A stretch of DNA of 62,000 nucleotides from Adiantum capillus-veneris. Lineage: Eukaryota > Streptophyta > Polypodiopsida > Polypodiales > Pteridaceae. Positions 51,290 through 61,235 of the stretch are shown here, one piece after another. The stretch lies in NCBI GenBank assembly GCA_014529385.2, contig CM043959.1, positions 56,338,753-56,400,752 on the forward strand, given 5' to 3'. The position numbers and the translations under genes are program-made. The notes under the pieces are model-generated. The model did not search any database. It was not told where the DNA came from and was given only the letters and a program-made list of their open reading frames with translations. Numbering within the stretch: position 1 is the first letter of the stretch; each line of letters starts with the position of its first letter.

Positions 51290-53193
51290 TTATGGACCAT
51301 ATGAAATCGTTTGTCCTAGAAACATATGCTAGTAATTGTGCTATTGGAGCAGTCCTTCTAGCAGGAGGGAAGGCCAATTGCATTTGAAAGCAAGAAACTT
51401 GATTTTTCACAACAGGGTTATATTAATTATGAAAGATAACTCTATGCAATAGTATTTGCTTTGAAAACGTGGAAATATTATTTGTATGGGGCGACCATGA
51501 AAGTATCAAATGTTTTACACAAAAAAATGATGTAAAGGGTTGAAACGCCAGGTGGGTTGAGATTACTGAGGAGTATGATGAAAAGCTCTAGTATTGTAAA
51601 AAACGATACAATGTGGTAGTTGATGCTCTAAGCCGTATGCTTGAGATCAACTCTCTTCTCTTTACAGAGCTTCGAAGTGAGTTTTTGGAATCTTTCAAGG
51701 GCAAATATGAGCATGATGAAACATACTCCAAAGTGTGGAGCCAAGTGAAAATGAGGGATCCTTCTCACTCCAATGTTGGCAACGTGTATATTTTCTCCAT
51801 ATCGAGTTCACCTCTTTTGAGTGATGAGCTGCATAGATGGAATAATTTTTCTATAGATGATGGGTACCTACTCCACAAGGGGAGAGTTTGTATATTGATG
51901 GAGGCACACATTCGACATCAAATTCTTTATGAATGTCATGGAAATCCTAGTGTAGGGCACCCAGGCATAAAGAAAGCTTATACACATGTACGATGATGAT
52001 TTTATTGGCCAGGTTTATACGGACGCAGACATTTGACACCAAATTATTTATGAATTTCATGGAAATCCTATTGTAGGCACCCATGCATAAAGAAAGCTTA
52101 TGCACTTACTGGCCAGGTTTATATGGGTACATTCAAGACTATATCTTGCGTTGCAAAAAATGTCAAGTTAATAAAGCAAAGCACCTGAAAGCAGGAGGTC
52201 TTTTGCATCCGTTGGATATTTCCAATGATAAATGTGAGAGAATATTTATGTATTATATTGTGGGTTTACCAACCACTATACAATATCATGACTTGGTATG
52301 GGTGGTAGTACATCGGTTTACAATGGTTTACCAACCATTGTACGATGCCATGACTCAATATGGGTGGTAATAGATCAGTTGGCTAAACTTTGAAAATATA
52401 TTCCAACCAAAACTCCAGAGTTAGAAAACCTATTTGTTGACAATCTATATAGAGTATATAGGTTACCCAATAATATTGTGAGTGATCATGATCCCAAGTT
52501 TAACAACCATTGTTGGAGGGCTATCTTTAAATGTTTGGGCACAAAAATTAAAATCAATGTTGCAGATCATCAAGAAACGGATGTTTAGACTGAACTTGGT
52601 AATCAGGTGCTAGAGGATATACTAAGAGCATACATTAGCAAAAAGCAATCTACTTGTGAAGATTATCTTTCTATTCTAGAGTCCTTCCGTGCTTATGCAT
52701 GGTTTTTAGCCTCGATTACCTGTTACATTGAGATTGGTAATTAAGAAAATCTAGCAGGTCAAGGATTTTCTCTAAGACCACATCGATAAATACTTGCTCG
52801 TCAAATTGTTCGACAAGCATAGGATAGACACAAAAAGTATGCTGATGAGAAAATTTGGCAAGTAACCTTTATGGAAGGGAAAGAGGTATTTTTACGTGTG
52901 CGAAAACATTCAACAAGTCTCAAAACTAGGCCAACACCTAAATTATATCAGAGATATTGTGGGCCTTTTAAGATACTCAAGCAAGTTTGAGATATGTCTT
53001 ACAAACTCTCTTTACCTGCACACTCTTGTATTCATTCGAATTTTCATGTTAGTCATTTACGTAAACGGTTGCATAGGGATGACAATGCCATTGACCATCA
53101 CATTTTGGTTGATTTCATTGAAACTCCAACCTTGTTACATGAACTTGAATGAATTCTCGACTATCATGATTACAAACTCATCATCATGTGCTT
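51290..53193 (+). pseudogene. Chromovirus-like RNase H-integrase fragment
   Basis: Decayed pol end of a Ty3/gypsy element. RNase H: FVLETYASNCAIGAVLLAGG, then KLDFSQQGYINYERQLYAIV and VVDALSRML. Integrase zinc site: ILYECHGNPSVGHPGIKKAY and CKKCQVNK. The core is broken by stops, with IVSDHDPKF and a degraded region near GNQVLEDILRAYI. The C-terminal part has EVFLRVRKHSTSLK, GPFKILKQV and FHVSHLRKRLH, followed by ILDYHDYK, like the lead-in to a chromodomain. It is truncated at 53193 by the LTR of E2. Near 52000-52100 a short segment is duplicated (around YECHGNPSVGHPGIKKAY). Confidence 0.75.
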
Positions 53194-54263
53194 TGTTAGC
53201 GGGTACGCCGCGACGGACGATGGAGCACAGCAGAACACAGACCAACAAACTGTCAATCCGAGAACGTAGCTAACCTGACTAGGGCATGGAGGAAATCGCT
53301 GGGTTTTCAACCCTGAGCTAGACACTAACAACACTCTACAGTCACTAATCCTACCACAACACTACCATAAAGCAAAGAAACAGACAACGCATCCTACGAA
53401 ACACTACAAGCTCGAAACAGTCTCAAATCATATCGGAATGACTCGAAATCGGAGGGCAAGACTCACAAGGACATATCCTATATGGCCAAACACCTAAACC
53501 CTGAAAACCATAACTGTAAGACCTTTAATCACTATCGCGATAGACTCAAAACAGTAATTTCCAAAGTGTCCAGAACTGATTTACAAAGACATCAACATGA
53601 AGAGCTTCTCGCTTTGATTCTAATGACTACTTGATCATTCAGATCGGATGTCGTTTGAGGTACTTACGACCAAATATAGCTCGTAGCAGGCGGCCTCGCG
53701 ATGTGGTCCTCGACTTGCATTGCTTGCGTCGATGCGGAGAGCTCCTCGAAGCTAGCACGCTCCTACTCTCATATCTGCAATGTGATTAGTGTGTGCGACG
53801 GTGTGTGTGCGTGAAGCTCACTACCTTGTGCTGCAGAACCCACGACTGTATATTAATTGAGATAACGTAAAGTGTTTTTTACAAAGCCTTAGGGTTCAGC
53901 TTATAGACCAAGCCTTCAAACCTAATGTCCGGCCAAATGATCTGAATTGTCCCTAGGCTTCTACAGAGCTTAATTACAAGAAACTGAGTTGGCTTTACTC
54001 ATTATACAAGCATCTGCGGCCAAAATACAAGTGCCGATTTAAAATATGAGGTTCCCGTAAACATTACAAAAGTGGCCATAATGGCTCAAAATAATAATAA
54101 CGGGATATTCGATGACGTCCATGAACTCGTATCTTCATGTTGCAGCATCCATCTTCATCTTCATTACTTCATCACCATCTTCATGTGCAATCTTTACAGA
54201 ATCTTTGAGGAATCTTTAATGGAATCTTTATGGAAACGTTGTTTAAAGGGCGTCCTTTCAACA
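53194..54263 (-). repeat. E2 3' LTR
   Basis: On the minus strand it starts TGTTGAAAGGACGCCC at 54263 and ends CGTACCCGCTAACA at 53194, 1070 bp with TG/CA ends. The start directly follows a polypurine tract and the end abuts foreign (chromovirus) sequence. It contains the palindrome CTATCGCGATAG at 53532-53543. The partner LTR is outside the window, so the right boundary rests on the tract and the TG. Confidence 0.7.
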
Positions 54264-54276
54264 CTCTCCCCCTCCG
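54264..54276 (-). other. E2 polypurine tract
   Basis: CGGAGGGGGAGAG on the minus strand, immediately before the TGTTG of the LTR. Confidence 0.75.
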
Positions 54277-55688
54277 AATTCTTGTCGTCCCCGACAAGAC
54301 CCTATGTCTTTGCTTGCCTTGACGAGTTCTTGATGTCTTGGTGTTGGTTGAAGTTGTCGTGGCAGCCTCTTCTACAATTGGTTGCTTTGCGTGATGTTAA
54401 AGCTGCCTTGAAGTTATAGCTGTAGTGTATCTGAAGCCTGGAACTCTCCCCCTCCTATTGGTTGTTGTATCTTGAATTGCATGAGGTTGTATCGACTTGT
54501 TGGTGCAGCACGTCATTGTCATTGTAGCTCTAGTATGCTTTTCCTGTGGTTGTTATCTGGAAGTCGTACCTGTAAGTTGACTTGAAGCTTTGTCAAGCTG
54601 TTTTTTGGCCTCTCCCTTTTGACTTGTCAGTAGATTTGCAATTAGTAGTGTGGGGATATCGTAGTTCTTCTTGTTTTTGTTTTTATAAAAAGAGTAAAAG
54701 TAAAATGTAGCGTATATACAAAATGAAGGTCTTGGGTATACCTGGATAAGACTAAAGGGAAAAACCCAGTGGGAAAAAATGTCTTTAGTCATAATTAAAT
54801 GTGAAGCTATATGTACTTAGGTTCTGATGTTATAGAGTTATGATGAGTTAAAGTACATATGGCCATATGGCTACTAGTATGGGCTTGATATACATGGATA
54901 AGTGTTAGTAGCTTGAAGTCAGAGTCATTGTTGTTGAGCAAAGACTCATAAAACCTGTTTCCGCTTGGTCATCGTCATTTGTTTGTGTAAGTGCATGGGT
55001 GGAATAAAAAAGAGTGCCTAATGCATATGTCCAATGATGGGACATCTATATGCTTGCACATAGTTATGCATGTTAAACAAGATGTGGTGCGAGAGAAGAG
55101 TATTGATGGGTTCTTCATGGAGTTAGTGTAGCTAGCAAAACATATAGGATGAGTGCTTCAAAAGCTTTCACTACTCACAAGAAGGATTTTTGCTGTCGAG
55201 GTTTCTCCACTCTTCCTCACTGTGTCAAGTGCGTGAGTGTTTTTGTTTTGGACTACTCCGCCTTCTCCACCTTATATATTATATGGACTTTGACTCTTAT
55301 GCTCACCTCTTCTAGCATGAGCGACATGACTTTATGTATGTTCAACTCTCTAGCTTGAGCTTATACCTATTAGCTAGACTCATAGAACACATAAAAATAT
55401 TAACTTGAAGCTTGGGTCTGACACTTTGCTCATTTAGTGGCTTAGCTGCCCGACTCTAGACTCTTATGCCATGTAAGTTTAATGGCGACTTGGACTTACC
55501 TGATCGTGGCCTGAAATCCAATTCCATATGATTTTGATGTTTAGGCCTTTCTCGTTAGTTTCTGTTTGAGATGCCATGTTGTCCAATACATTGGCATATA
55601 TCTGCTCTTCATTCCTTGATAGCAAATTGTGGTCGCTTGATGAGATAGGTATTGATGTTGAAGCAATGGTTGATGAAGTCTTCTTCTT
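54277..55688 (-). other. E2 3' untranslated region
   Basis: About 1.4 kb without supported genes. No RT or integrase remnants were seen on either strand. Contains a short palindrome GCCATATGGC at about 54859. Confidence 0.6.
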
Positions 55689-57218
55689 CTAGATAGTGTT
55701 CTTCAAAACTGTGACCTCTGCATTTATCGTTGCTTTCTTTTGGTTGTTAAGAGGCTGTAAAGGAGTTGTGTATCTTTCTTGTTGTTGAGCCTCAATCGCG
55801 GATTTTGGAAACCACATTGTTCTTGGGCCTGGTGTGATGTCCTTTGCCACTTGCCTTGTTTCTTCTTTGACTTGATGGTACCTTGTCTTTAATTTCCAAA
55901 TATGGCTGTTACTTTTGTAAAAGCCTTGCTCTTGTAGTAATTGACGAGGGATCCATCTATAGGTTGTAGTACTCTTGGGTGTAGCGTGTGGCTGCTCTTG
56001 ATTTCTTGATGTTTCTTGCTTTTCCTGGGTGATTCCTTGATAAGCTACTACCTTAGGTAACCAGATTTGAAAGTTACCCTCATAGAATCCTTGTGCTTCG
56101 AGTAACTCGGCTGGAATGAATCTTTGGACTTGCTTGGAGGTGATCTTCACTTGACTTTGTTGGGTAGTCTGGTAGAATTCTGATTTCATTACCCAGACTT
56201 GTCGTATGGTTTGTCCAGTGAAAGACCTTCTCTTTTGCTTTTTGTACCTGTCCTTTCTCTTGGTTGAGTTATGTGATTGATGTTGACGGCTTTGTTGATT
56301 CCTGACTGAGTGGTTGTCATGGGATGGATATCGCCAGGCTGTTATCTTGGGCTTGTTGACCCAAACATCTGAATTTCGTTTCTTGTAGCCTTGTGCAATA
56401 ATTGACTCGCTTGATGTGATCCATCCTGTTACCTTTGCTTGTTGAGGTTGTTCCTGTGATTGTATCCAAATTGGATCATTAACTTTAATATGTGCCTTGG
56501 ATACTAGCACTTGGTTGACCTGTTTTGACTTCCTTTGGAGACTTTCGGGCGATGGAAACTTCGGTCGATAGACTTTTTGCTTGGGTTTCCATTGTTTTGT
56601 TGATGGTTTGGCTTTTGATGTAGAGGCTTTGTCTTGCACTTGCATTGGCTGGGCTAGAGACTGTGGGCTTACTTTAGCTTTGCCTTTTTCAATAGCCAAG
56701 AATCTTTGAATTGTTGTAGGCTTGACCTCTGTTGCCACTTGAGAGCTTGTCGTGATGACCATTGTTGAAGATTCAGGCTCGTTTTCAAAGACTTGTGCCC
56801 ATGGCTTGGACAAAATCAAGTGTGTTCCCATTTGTCGAGAATCTACCACCAATAATTTTTCTTTGACATTCTGTGAGTGTAGTTGGAGAGTAGCTTCTGC
56901 AATCCCCATACTTATAACATCTACTTCAGGTGAGAGATTTACCTTTATCTGAATATCATAAAGCTTTGGCTTACCTAGAAGTAACCACATGCCATATGAA
57001 ATGACATTAGTCGTGGAATTTGTATCAATTTCTGCCATAAAATTCATCTTGACTCCGTCTTGTGCACTTAGCAAAAAGTTGATCTTCTTTGGTACTAGAT
57101 TGCATGTGTTCTCTTGAGTGACTTGAGCAATCTTTGGCCTGGACTCCTTGTCGTCTTCTTCTTCATTGTTCACACTTGTGAGTTCATCTGTGTGTTCTAG
57201 CTCTTGCTTGACCACCAT
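55689..57218 (-). CDS. E2 second retropepsin-like protein with QGFY/IW repeats
   Basis: 509-residue frame. Residues 45-140 resemble a retropepsin: VKMNFMAEIDTNSTTNVISY (D65-T-N, where D-T/S-G is usual), YGMWLLLGKPKL, and HLILSKPWAQVF near the C-terminal flap region. From about 225 to 480 it is basic, Gln-rich and carries repeated modules. The best two are RFIPAELLEAQGFYEGNFQI (366-385, followed by WLPK) and RWIPRQLLQEQGFYKSNSHI (421-440, followed by WKLK). Weaker copies: GWITSSESIIAQGYKKRNSD (265-284, then VWVNK) and MWFPKSAIEAQ (468-478). Near residue 250 is NDPIWIQ. The frame continues upstream through three stops to 58202. Homologous to the tail behind E1 integrase. Function unknown; RNA or nucleic-acid binding is possible from the charge. 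Confidence 0.75.
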   Translation of the reverse strand: MVVKQELEHTDELTSVNNEEEDDKESRPKIAQVTQENTCNLVPKKINFLLSAQDGVKMNFMAEIDTNSTTNVISYGMWLLLGKPKLYDIQIKVNLSPEVDVISMGIAEATLQLHSQNVKEKLLVVDSRQMGTHLILSKPWAQVFENEPESSTMVITTSSQVATEVKPTTIQRFLAIEKGKAKVSPQSLAQPMQVQDKASTSKAKPSTKQWKPKQKVYRPKFPSPESLQRKSKQVNQVLVSKAHIKVNDPIWIQSQEQPQQAKVTGWITSSESIIAQGYKKRNSDVWVNKPKITAWRYPSHDNHSVRNQQSRQHQSHNSTKRKDRYKKQKRRSFTGQTIRQVWVMKSEFYQTTQQSQVKITSKQVQRFIPAELLEAQGFYEGNFQIWLPKVVAYQGITQEKQETSRNQEQPHATPKSTTTYRWIPRQLLQEQGFYKSNSHIWKLKTRYHQVKEETRQVAKDITPGPRTMWFPKSAIEAQQQERYTTPLQPLNNQKKATINAEVTVLKNTI

Positions 57219-57221
57219 TTC

Positions 57222-58202
57222 CTATGATATGTCTTTTGGAGAGACAAAATCAGCATTTGGTTTCTGTAGAGTCATAGGCTCTTCTTCCTCGACTTCAGCT
57301 TTTGAAATGTCACCAATAGTGTCTGAACTTCCTGTCACTTGCTGCACCTCTTCTTTAATTGATTCCAAGTCTTCATATTGCTCGTTTGTAGGCGCTGGAC
57401 CTGAAGCATCTTCTTTGGATCTTAGCCCTTCTTCCTGCAACTTTGCTTTGTTGACTTGCGGCTCCTCCTTTGTACTATGCATTCGAGTTGGACAGTTTGT
57501 AATCAAGTGTGTTATCATACACTGATCGCAAAGAGCACCTATTTCTATATGACCAGTATTCGGGCTAGGTATCTCGTTTTGTGTTATCCCCATAGCTGAT
57601 AACCATGTTTCGAACTCCTACTCAGATTCGTCATCTGTCTCACCCATAACCCTTAGCATGTAGTAGGGGACTATGTCATACCCATTCTCATCGCAAAATT
57701 TTGTTGGTGTGGTCTCATTAACACAGACATCCAAAGTAGACAATATCTGAGTCCACTCTAGCGGTTCTAACGTCTCTTCTGGAAAAGGTTATCTTATGTA
57801 AGCATCATCTTCTAAGACCCTCTCTAAGGAATTCTCATTTCTCCCAAAGTCACTACACTCTGATGCTCCGCACATCCAGATTTCTTTCTTTTTGCCCATC
57901 CATCGTGGATGGTCTGTTGATCCACTTTGTGTTGCAGAATCAAAATCTTCCACGGGTGTTCTAGTTACATCTTGGTAACTACGATTTCTCATATTTACAC
58001 GTGTTGTGGTTTCAACATGTCTCAAGTATAGATAATCATAACCCCAATCTTGTACCATCTTGAGTTGCCTCATGAATGGTCTTCCAAGGATGATTTCATA
58101 GTTATTTTTCTTGCCAAAGTCAACTATGGCAAAAGTATGCGCATACTCTATACCACAAGAAGACACCACTATCGCTTCTAGCAATCCCATGGGTCTTTCC
58201 AC
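57222..58202 (-). pseudogene. E2 protease C-terminal half and linker
   Basis: Same frame as the downstream ORF but with stops at about 57786, 57620 and 57219. It contains AIVDFGKKNNYEIILGRPFM and RQLKMVQDWGYDYLYL, matching the second half of E1 protease (MILGCPFMREAKMVHDW). A linker with LEWTQILSTLDV and MLRVMGETDDESE follows, then a single knuckle CDQCMITHLITNC (C-x2-C-x3-H-x4-C) and an acidic stretch. RT would be expected about here and is absent. Confidence 0.7.
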
Positions 58203-58228
58203 ATGCCCATCAGATAACTGTAATTTTA

Positions 58229-59167
58229 TTATGGTTGCTTACCCCATTTCTCCCATATTTGTTTTGTTGCTATGGCAATTCCTGCTCCGCTGTCAAGTAT
58301 AGCTTTCATTTCAATCCCATTGTACTCGACAAGCAAAGTGGCATTACCATCTTCTCCTTCACAGTGTTCTCCTACTTTGTCCAGAGGTACCGATCTTACA
58401 TTTGATCTAGGCTTCTCGATCTCATCTAGCTCTTTTTCCAGAAACCTTAACGGGATTTTGATCCCAATTTTTTCCAAGCATTTTCGTATATCCGTCCACA
58501 TACTTGGCCTGATTTTCAAAAGTTCTGCCAATGTAATTTTGCACTTCACTGGCGTGGATAGCAAGTCAGTCAAAATTTTTGTGTCCAATTCGTTTGTCCC
58601 TCCTAGCCTCTGTGATGGAACTCTCACAATCTCAGACTTTGCCTCAAAATCTCCCATGTACTGTGGCAAAGTTCTTAACGATGCAGGTCTACTGTCTTCG
58701 GAGGCTACCGATCCTACGTCACCATAATATGACCTCACATCAACACTCATTTGTGGTCTATCTAATGTGATTTCAGGAAATGGTGCTGGTCCAGCATCCT
58801 GTTCTCTTTTTTGGGCATCTCGGACAACCTTCCATAACTCCTCTGGCCACTGCTCCTCAACTATAGGAACATAGGGTGGGATATACCTCATTGATTCATC
58901 TTTTGTATTTTTGACTACCCTCGATTCTTGCGACCTTGGCAGTGGTTCTTCCCTATGATCTACCTCTTCTCTAGGCAATTCGTCTACTTTAATGCTCTCA
59001 TCTTTGTGCACTGGGGTGACTATCCTATCCTTCAATTCTGGTGGAGGTGGTTCTAGCAATGCATGAGCAGTTTCAATGAGCTGCTTACACATTTCTAGCC
59101 TTTGCTTCTCTAGTTCAGGATAAGGATAAGTCATCCATCTTTGTTCTAAGGTCTGCCTATCTTTCAA
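58229..59167 (-). CDS. E2 first protease, N-terminal half
   Basis: 312-residue frame. The N-terminal 230 residues are a charged linker (ELDEIEKPRSNVRSVPLDKV near its end). Then GNATLLVEYNGIEMKAILDS with D292-S-G-A-G, a canonical retropepsin active site. The frame ends just after IWEKWGKQP and the domain continues in another frame at 58202, so one frameshift splits the enzyme. Order and sequence match E1 protease. Confidence 0.75.
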   Translation of the reverse strand: MKDRQTLEQRWMTYPYPELEKQRLEMCKQLIETAHALLEPPPPELKDRIVTPVHKDESIKVDELPREEVDHREEPLPRSQESRVVKNTKDESMRYIPPYVPIVEEQWPEELWKVVRDAQKREQDAGPAPFPEITLDRPQMSVDVRSYYGDVGSVASEDSRPASLRTLPQYMGDFEAKSEIVRVPSQRLGGTNELDTKILTDLLSTPVKCKITLAELLKIRPSMWTDIRKCLEKIGIKIPLRFLEKELDEIEKPRSNVRSVPLDKVGEHCEGEDGNATLLVEYNGIEMKAILDSGAGIAIATKQIWEKWGKQP

Positions 59168-59354
59168 TCTAGCCTCATAATCCTATAAAATCGCATCTAA
59201 AGGCTCATTCACTTTGTCCACTAGGACAGATCCTCCTGAACTAGCACTCTCAGGTGCTTCAGCTGGTTTAAGGGTTTAACCTTCCCTTTGCTGTGTCTGT
59301 TGCTCTTGAGTTATTTCCAACAGCTGTAACAGCCTTTTCTTCTCCTTTCTCCCT

Positions 59355-60095
59355 TTATAGTCTCACTTTCATTCTAGTCCTTCTTGCTCGTCTAGAGTTT
59401 CTACGGCTTTTGGAACTCTTACTAGTCTCTCCATCTGTAGGCTTCTGCTCTTGCACTTTTTCTTGTGCTCTTGTGACAACGTTTACTGGAGCAACTTTCT
59501 TACTTTCATCTTCTTGTTGTTTAAGCACCTGTTCTTTTGCAATTGTTTCTTGCTCTGTTGTTGTTGTCGTCTCTCCTTTTGTTGCGGATCGTTCTTTCTC
59601 TGATTTGCTGGTAGAAGGAAAGGTAACATGTGGTTGCATTTTACCTTTCTTTCTTGGATTCTTAGGACAATCGAAAATCATATGTGTGATTGCACACTCA
59701 TTACAATATACATTTATCATGATATCATGGTGTGGAAAATCCTTAATCAAGTGATCACTACTACCACATCTGTCACATGGACATATTGGTTGTTGTGGCA
59801 ATACTTGATATTGACCTTGAAGTGGCCTCTGATCTACCACATATCTTTCTATTTGAAGCTCATGACTCACATATGCCTTTCTAGCAGCTATGGGTCTTTT
59901 ACTTAAGAACACTTGTTCCGCTACAAGATGATATCTAGGCGGTTGAGACATAACATGCTCAAACCCTGGTGGAGTCTTAGGTCTATAGTCAGGACAATGT
60001 TGTGTCGGATGGTCCCCTCCACATGTCATGCACCTGCGTTGTTGAGGAACTCTATAGGCTGGTACTCTATCAGAGTGGTTGATATGTTGCATCAC
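59355..60095 (-). CDS. E2 nucleocapsid region with zinc knuckles
   Basis: 246 residues, same frame as the upstream gag and separated by a single TAG (60099-60101). Knuckle-like motifs: CMTCGGDHPTQHC, CDRCGSSDHLIKDF (last Cys replaced by Phe) and CNECAITHMIFDC. The first and third have the short C-x2-C-x3-H-x4-C spacing. A Glu/Lys-rich segment and a strongly basic end (SKSRRNSRRARRTRMKVR) follow. RNA packaging is the family role. Confidence 0.75.
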   Translation of the reverse strand: MMQHINHSDRVPAYRVPQQRRCMTCGGDHPTQHCPDYRPKTPPGFEHVMSQPPRYHLVAEQVFLSKRPIAARKAYVSHELQIERYVVDQRPLQGQYQVLPQQPICPCDRCGSSDHLIKDFPHHDIMINVYCNECAITHMIFDCPKNPRKKGKMQPHVTFPSTSKSEKERSATKGETTTTTEQETIAKEQVLKQQEDESKKVAPVNVVTRAQEKVQEQKPTDGETSKSSKSRRNSRRARRTRMKVRL

Positions 60096-60098
60096 ATT

Positions 60099-61235
60099 CT
60101 AGATGATTTGCTCCTCAACATTTACTTGGTTTTGTCCTAGATTCCCTCTTTGATCCTCAAGATCAGCGGTTTTCTTTTTCTCACTTGCATCATTCATCTT
60201 CTTCTGACCATCGTCATAGAATTCACAATTGTCAACTAGGTCAACCGCCACTTTGGTCACCTCTTCCAAGATTTGGTATCTTTTCATGTATAGGTCCTTT
60301 TGGATATTCTCATTCCTAAGCCCTCTGATGAAGCATAGGATCTGACGTTCTGGCGTGGGTAACTCTTGGGTAGGACATCTAGCAAGATATTGCTTGAAAC
60401 GCAGTATTGCATGTCGCAATGTTTCTGTTTTGCCTTGTTTAAATTCCTGAATCTTAGGAAGGGTGTTATGTTTTATGCCCCTCTTGGTGAATTCTTGAAC
60501 AAATTCATCCAACATTTTCTCAATGGTTGTGAACTCTCTCCGGTTCAATAGTTCAAACCATGCTTGTGCATTGTCCTCCAATGTAAGTCCAAAACCCTCA
60601 TACTGCTTGTGGAAGTCCTCTACTCGTTCTGCTCCTAGGATTTTCTTGAAAGCCGAGACATGGGCGTATGGGTCTCCTATGCCATTGTACTTTCTATTTA
60701 CCCATTTTCTTAGCTGAGATGGTCTTATACTTTGGGGTGCAAAGTATGGAACCATACTCCTCTCTGGTATCGTTTCACCTTTCGTTATCGCTCTAAGAGG
60801 AAATCCAGGTGGTGGTCCCCTCTTTGGAATTCTCTTAGAGGTTCCTGTGTTTGGTGGATGTATGTGAGGTCCTTCATTGACCAAATATCCACTCATCTCT
60901 AATTTGGTTCGCGGATTTGTGCTTTCTACAGCTCTATATTCTCGTCCATACTTGTCAACAAATAAAGATGTCCATTGTCGGTCGACCTCGTATGTATAGA
61001 CATATAAGAGCTTGTACTCTGTCAGCTCATCTGGGTAAGGCTCTAAGCAACTGTAAAGGTTGAATTGATTTCCATTAATATACCTATATAGTCCTTCACT
61101 TTCATGGTTATACGTCCAAACTCTCTCCACAAAATTGGTCTTTATGTACTGTAGGTTTGGAAGATCTATTCTGGGCGGATGCTCATCTATCCTTGCAATC
61201 CATGTGCTTGTATAAGCTGAGTCTGATGTAGACAT
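60099..61235 (-). CDS. E2 gag (capsid domain)
   Basis: 378-residue intact frame starting MSTSDSAYTSTWIARIDEH. The N-terminal part has many Tyr (YKLLYVYTYEVDRQWTSLFV). The Retrotrans_gag-type domain is at about 200-330: GDPYAHVSAFKKILGAERVE, LTLEDNAQAWFELLNRREF, LRHAILRFKQYLARCPTQEL and ILCFIRGLRNENIQKDLYMK. A charged C-terminal coil follows. Divergent from but alignable with E1 gag. Capsid assembly is the family role. The TAG that ends it lies in what looks like continuous gag. Confidence 0.8.
   Translation of the reverse strand: MSTSDSAYTSTWIARIDEHPPRIDLPNLQYIKTNFVERVWTYNHESEGLYRYINGNQFNLYSCLEPYPDELTEYKLLYVYTYEVDRQWTSLFVDKYGREYRAVESTNPRTKLEMSGYLVNEGPHIHPPNTGTSKRIPKRGPPPGFPLRAITKGETIPERSMVPYFAPQSIRPSQLRKWVNRKYNGIGDPYAHVSAFKKILGAERVEDFHKQYEGFGLTLEDNAQAWFELLNRREFTTIEKMLDEFVQEFTKRGIKHNTLPKIQEFKQGKTETLRHAILRFKQYLARCPTQELPTPERQILCFIRGLRNENIQKDLYMKRYQILEEVTKVAVDLVDNCEFYDDGQKKMNDASEKKKTADLEDQRGNLGQNQVNVEEQII

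Noticed and set aside
54859-54880. GCCATATGGC hairpin followed by ACTAGT
   Set aside because: Looks superficially like a Helitron end but is AT-rich, lies in the E2 untranslated region and has no matching 5' end.
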